Shown piece by piece: positions 40,571 through 40,794 of a DNA stretch of 40,794 nt. The position numbers and the translations under genes are program-made. The notes beneath the pieces were generated by a model. It saw only the letters and a program-made list of their open reading frames with translations. It searched no databases and was not told the origin of the DNA. Where the stretch lies: positions 1-40,794 of the forward strand of contig NZ_UXAU01000042.1 of the NCBI RefSeq assembly GCF_900609065.1. The letters are read 5' to 3'. Within the stretch, counting starts at the first letter, position 1. Each line of letters starts with the position of its first letter. Source of the DNA: Arthrobacter ulcerisalmonis (GTDB lineage: Bacteria > Actinomycetota > Actinomycetes > Actinomycetales > Micrococcaceae).

Positions 40571-40794
40571 TCAGCCGGGTGGTCGGCCGGCTGGCTGTGG
40601 TGGTGTTCCTGGGGGTGGGGGTGCTGTGGAGGTGTAGGTGTGTCCGGTGGGTGTGGTGATGTGGAGTTGGTGCCTGCCGGGCTCGTTGGTGCCGGTGGTG
40701 CCGGGGTTGGTGGTGGTTTTCCAGCCGGGTTGTTCTTTGGTGTAGTTGCAGGCTTCGCAGAGTCCTGCGGTGTTGGTGGCGGTGGTGGTCCCGC
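40571..40794 (-). CDS. DUF222/HNH endonuclease domain protein, C-terminal part only
   Basis: The last 73 codons of a minus-strand gene whose 5' part lies beyond the window. The translation contains NTAGLCEACNYTKEQPGW, the Cys-x2-Cys part of an HNH nuclease domain, and then HQLHITTPTGHTYTSTAPPPP, the typical tail of DUF222/DUF13E12-repeat HNH proteins that are abundant in Arthrobacter and mycobacteria. The stop is the complement of 40571-40573. Codon use is extremely Thr/Pro-rich, in ACC and CCA, as is usual in this family. Confidence 0.85.
   Translation of the reverse strand, partial: GTTTATNTAGLCEACNYTKEQPGWKTTTNPGTTGTNEPGRHQLHITTPTGHTYTSTAPPPPGTPPQPAGRPPG

Overview
The window reads as chromosomal DNA of a high-GC actinobacterium, most likely from the Arthrobacter group of the Micrococcaceae. 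This is inferred from frequent GTG and TTG starts, class Ib ribonucleotide reductase proteins very close to the mycobacterial ones, a DUF3090 protein, a DUF222/HNH protein tail and the metF-metE pairing. There are no rRNA or tRNA genes, no CRISPR array and no complete insertion sequence. Only the tail of an IS481-like transposase is present, at the left edge.

Left third (1-13.7 kb). After the transposase remnant come a flavin monooxygenase-like gene overlapping an RlmG/RsmC-type methyltransferase, then a ROK regulator convergent with a small hypothetical gene. A tightly overlapping operon follows: MoxR ATPase, DUF58, DUF4381-like, two von Willebrand A membrane proteins, a TPR-like membrane protein and a DUF1648/DUF5808 membrane protein. 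It resembles a MoxR/Bat-type cell-envelope chaperone system. Next is metF-metE (last steps of methionine synthesis), preceded by a good promoter, a 14-bp palindrome at the predicted transcription start and a roughly 200-nt foldable leader, and closed by an 18-bp terminator stem.

Middle (13.7-25.1 kb). Two minus-strand genes (DUF2004-like and a LysR regulator) stand opposite a four-gene lipid-modification operon: FAD oxidoreductase, DUF1365 and two different cyclopropane-fatty-acid-synthase-family methyltransferases, organised like the mycobacterial ufaA1 locus. Then comes the class Ib ribonucleotide reductase cluster nrdH-nrdI-nrdE, with three phased NrdR-like boxes and DnaA-box-like sites upstream. 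nrdE and nrdF are separated by about 620 bp that hold several hairpins and two tiny basic ORFs (19 and 32 codons) with strong ribosome binding sites.

Right part (25.1-40.8 kb). An accessory region on the minus strand carries three small hypothetical genes (two of them membrane proteins) and a type I restriction-modification locus. In transcription order this locus is: an unusual 690-residue protein with an N-terminal helix-turn-helix, a degenerate methyltransferase-like core and an HsdS-like C-terminus; hsdM; hsdS; a broken DUF1016/YhcG nuclease gene; hsdR. An 18-bp perfect palindrome lies upstream of the first gene. After this come two exported or membrane-anchored proteins, a DUF3090 protein, a flotillin-like SPFH protein, and a TetR regulator divergent from a DUF2306 membrane protein, whose promoter spacer is filled by an inverted repeat. 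The window ends inside the 3' end of a minus-strand DUF222/HNH endonuclease gene.

The points most worth a second look are the helix-turn-helix/methyltransferase-like first gene of the restriction operon with its palindrome, the decayed nuclease gene inside that operon, the small-ORF/hairpin block between nrdE and nrdF, and the structured metF leader.
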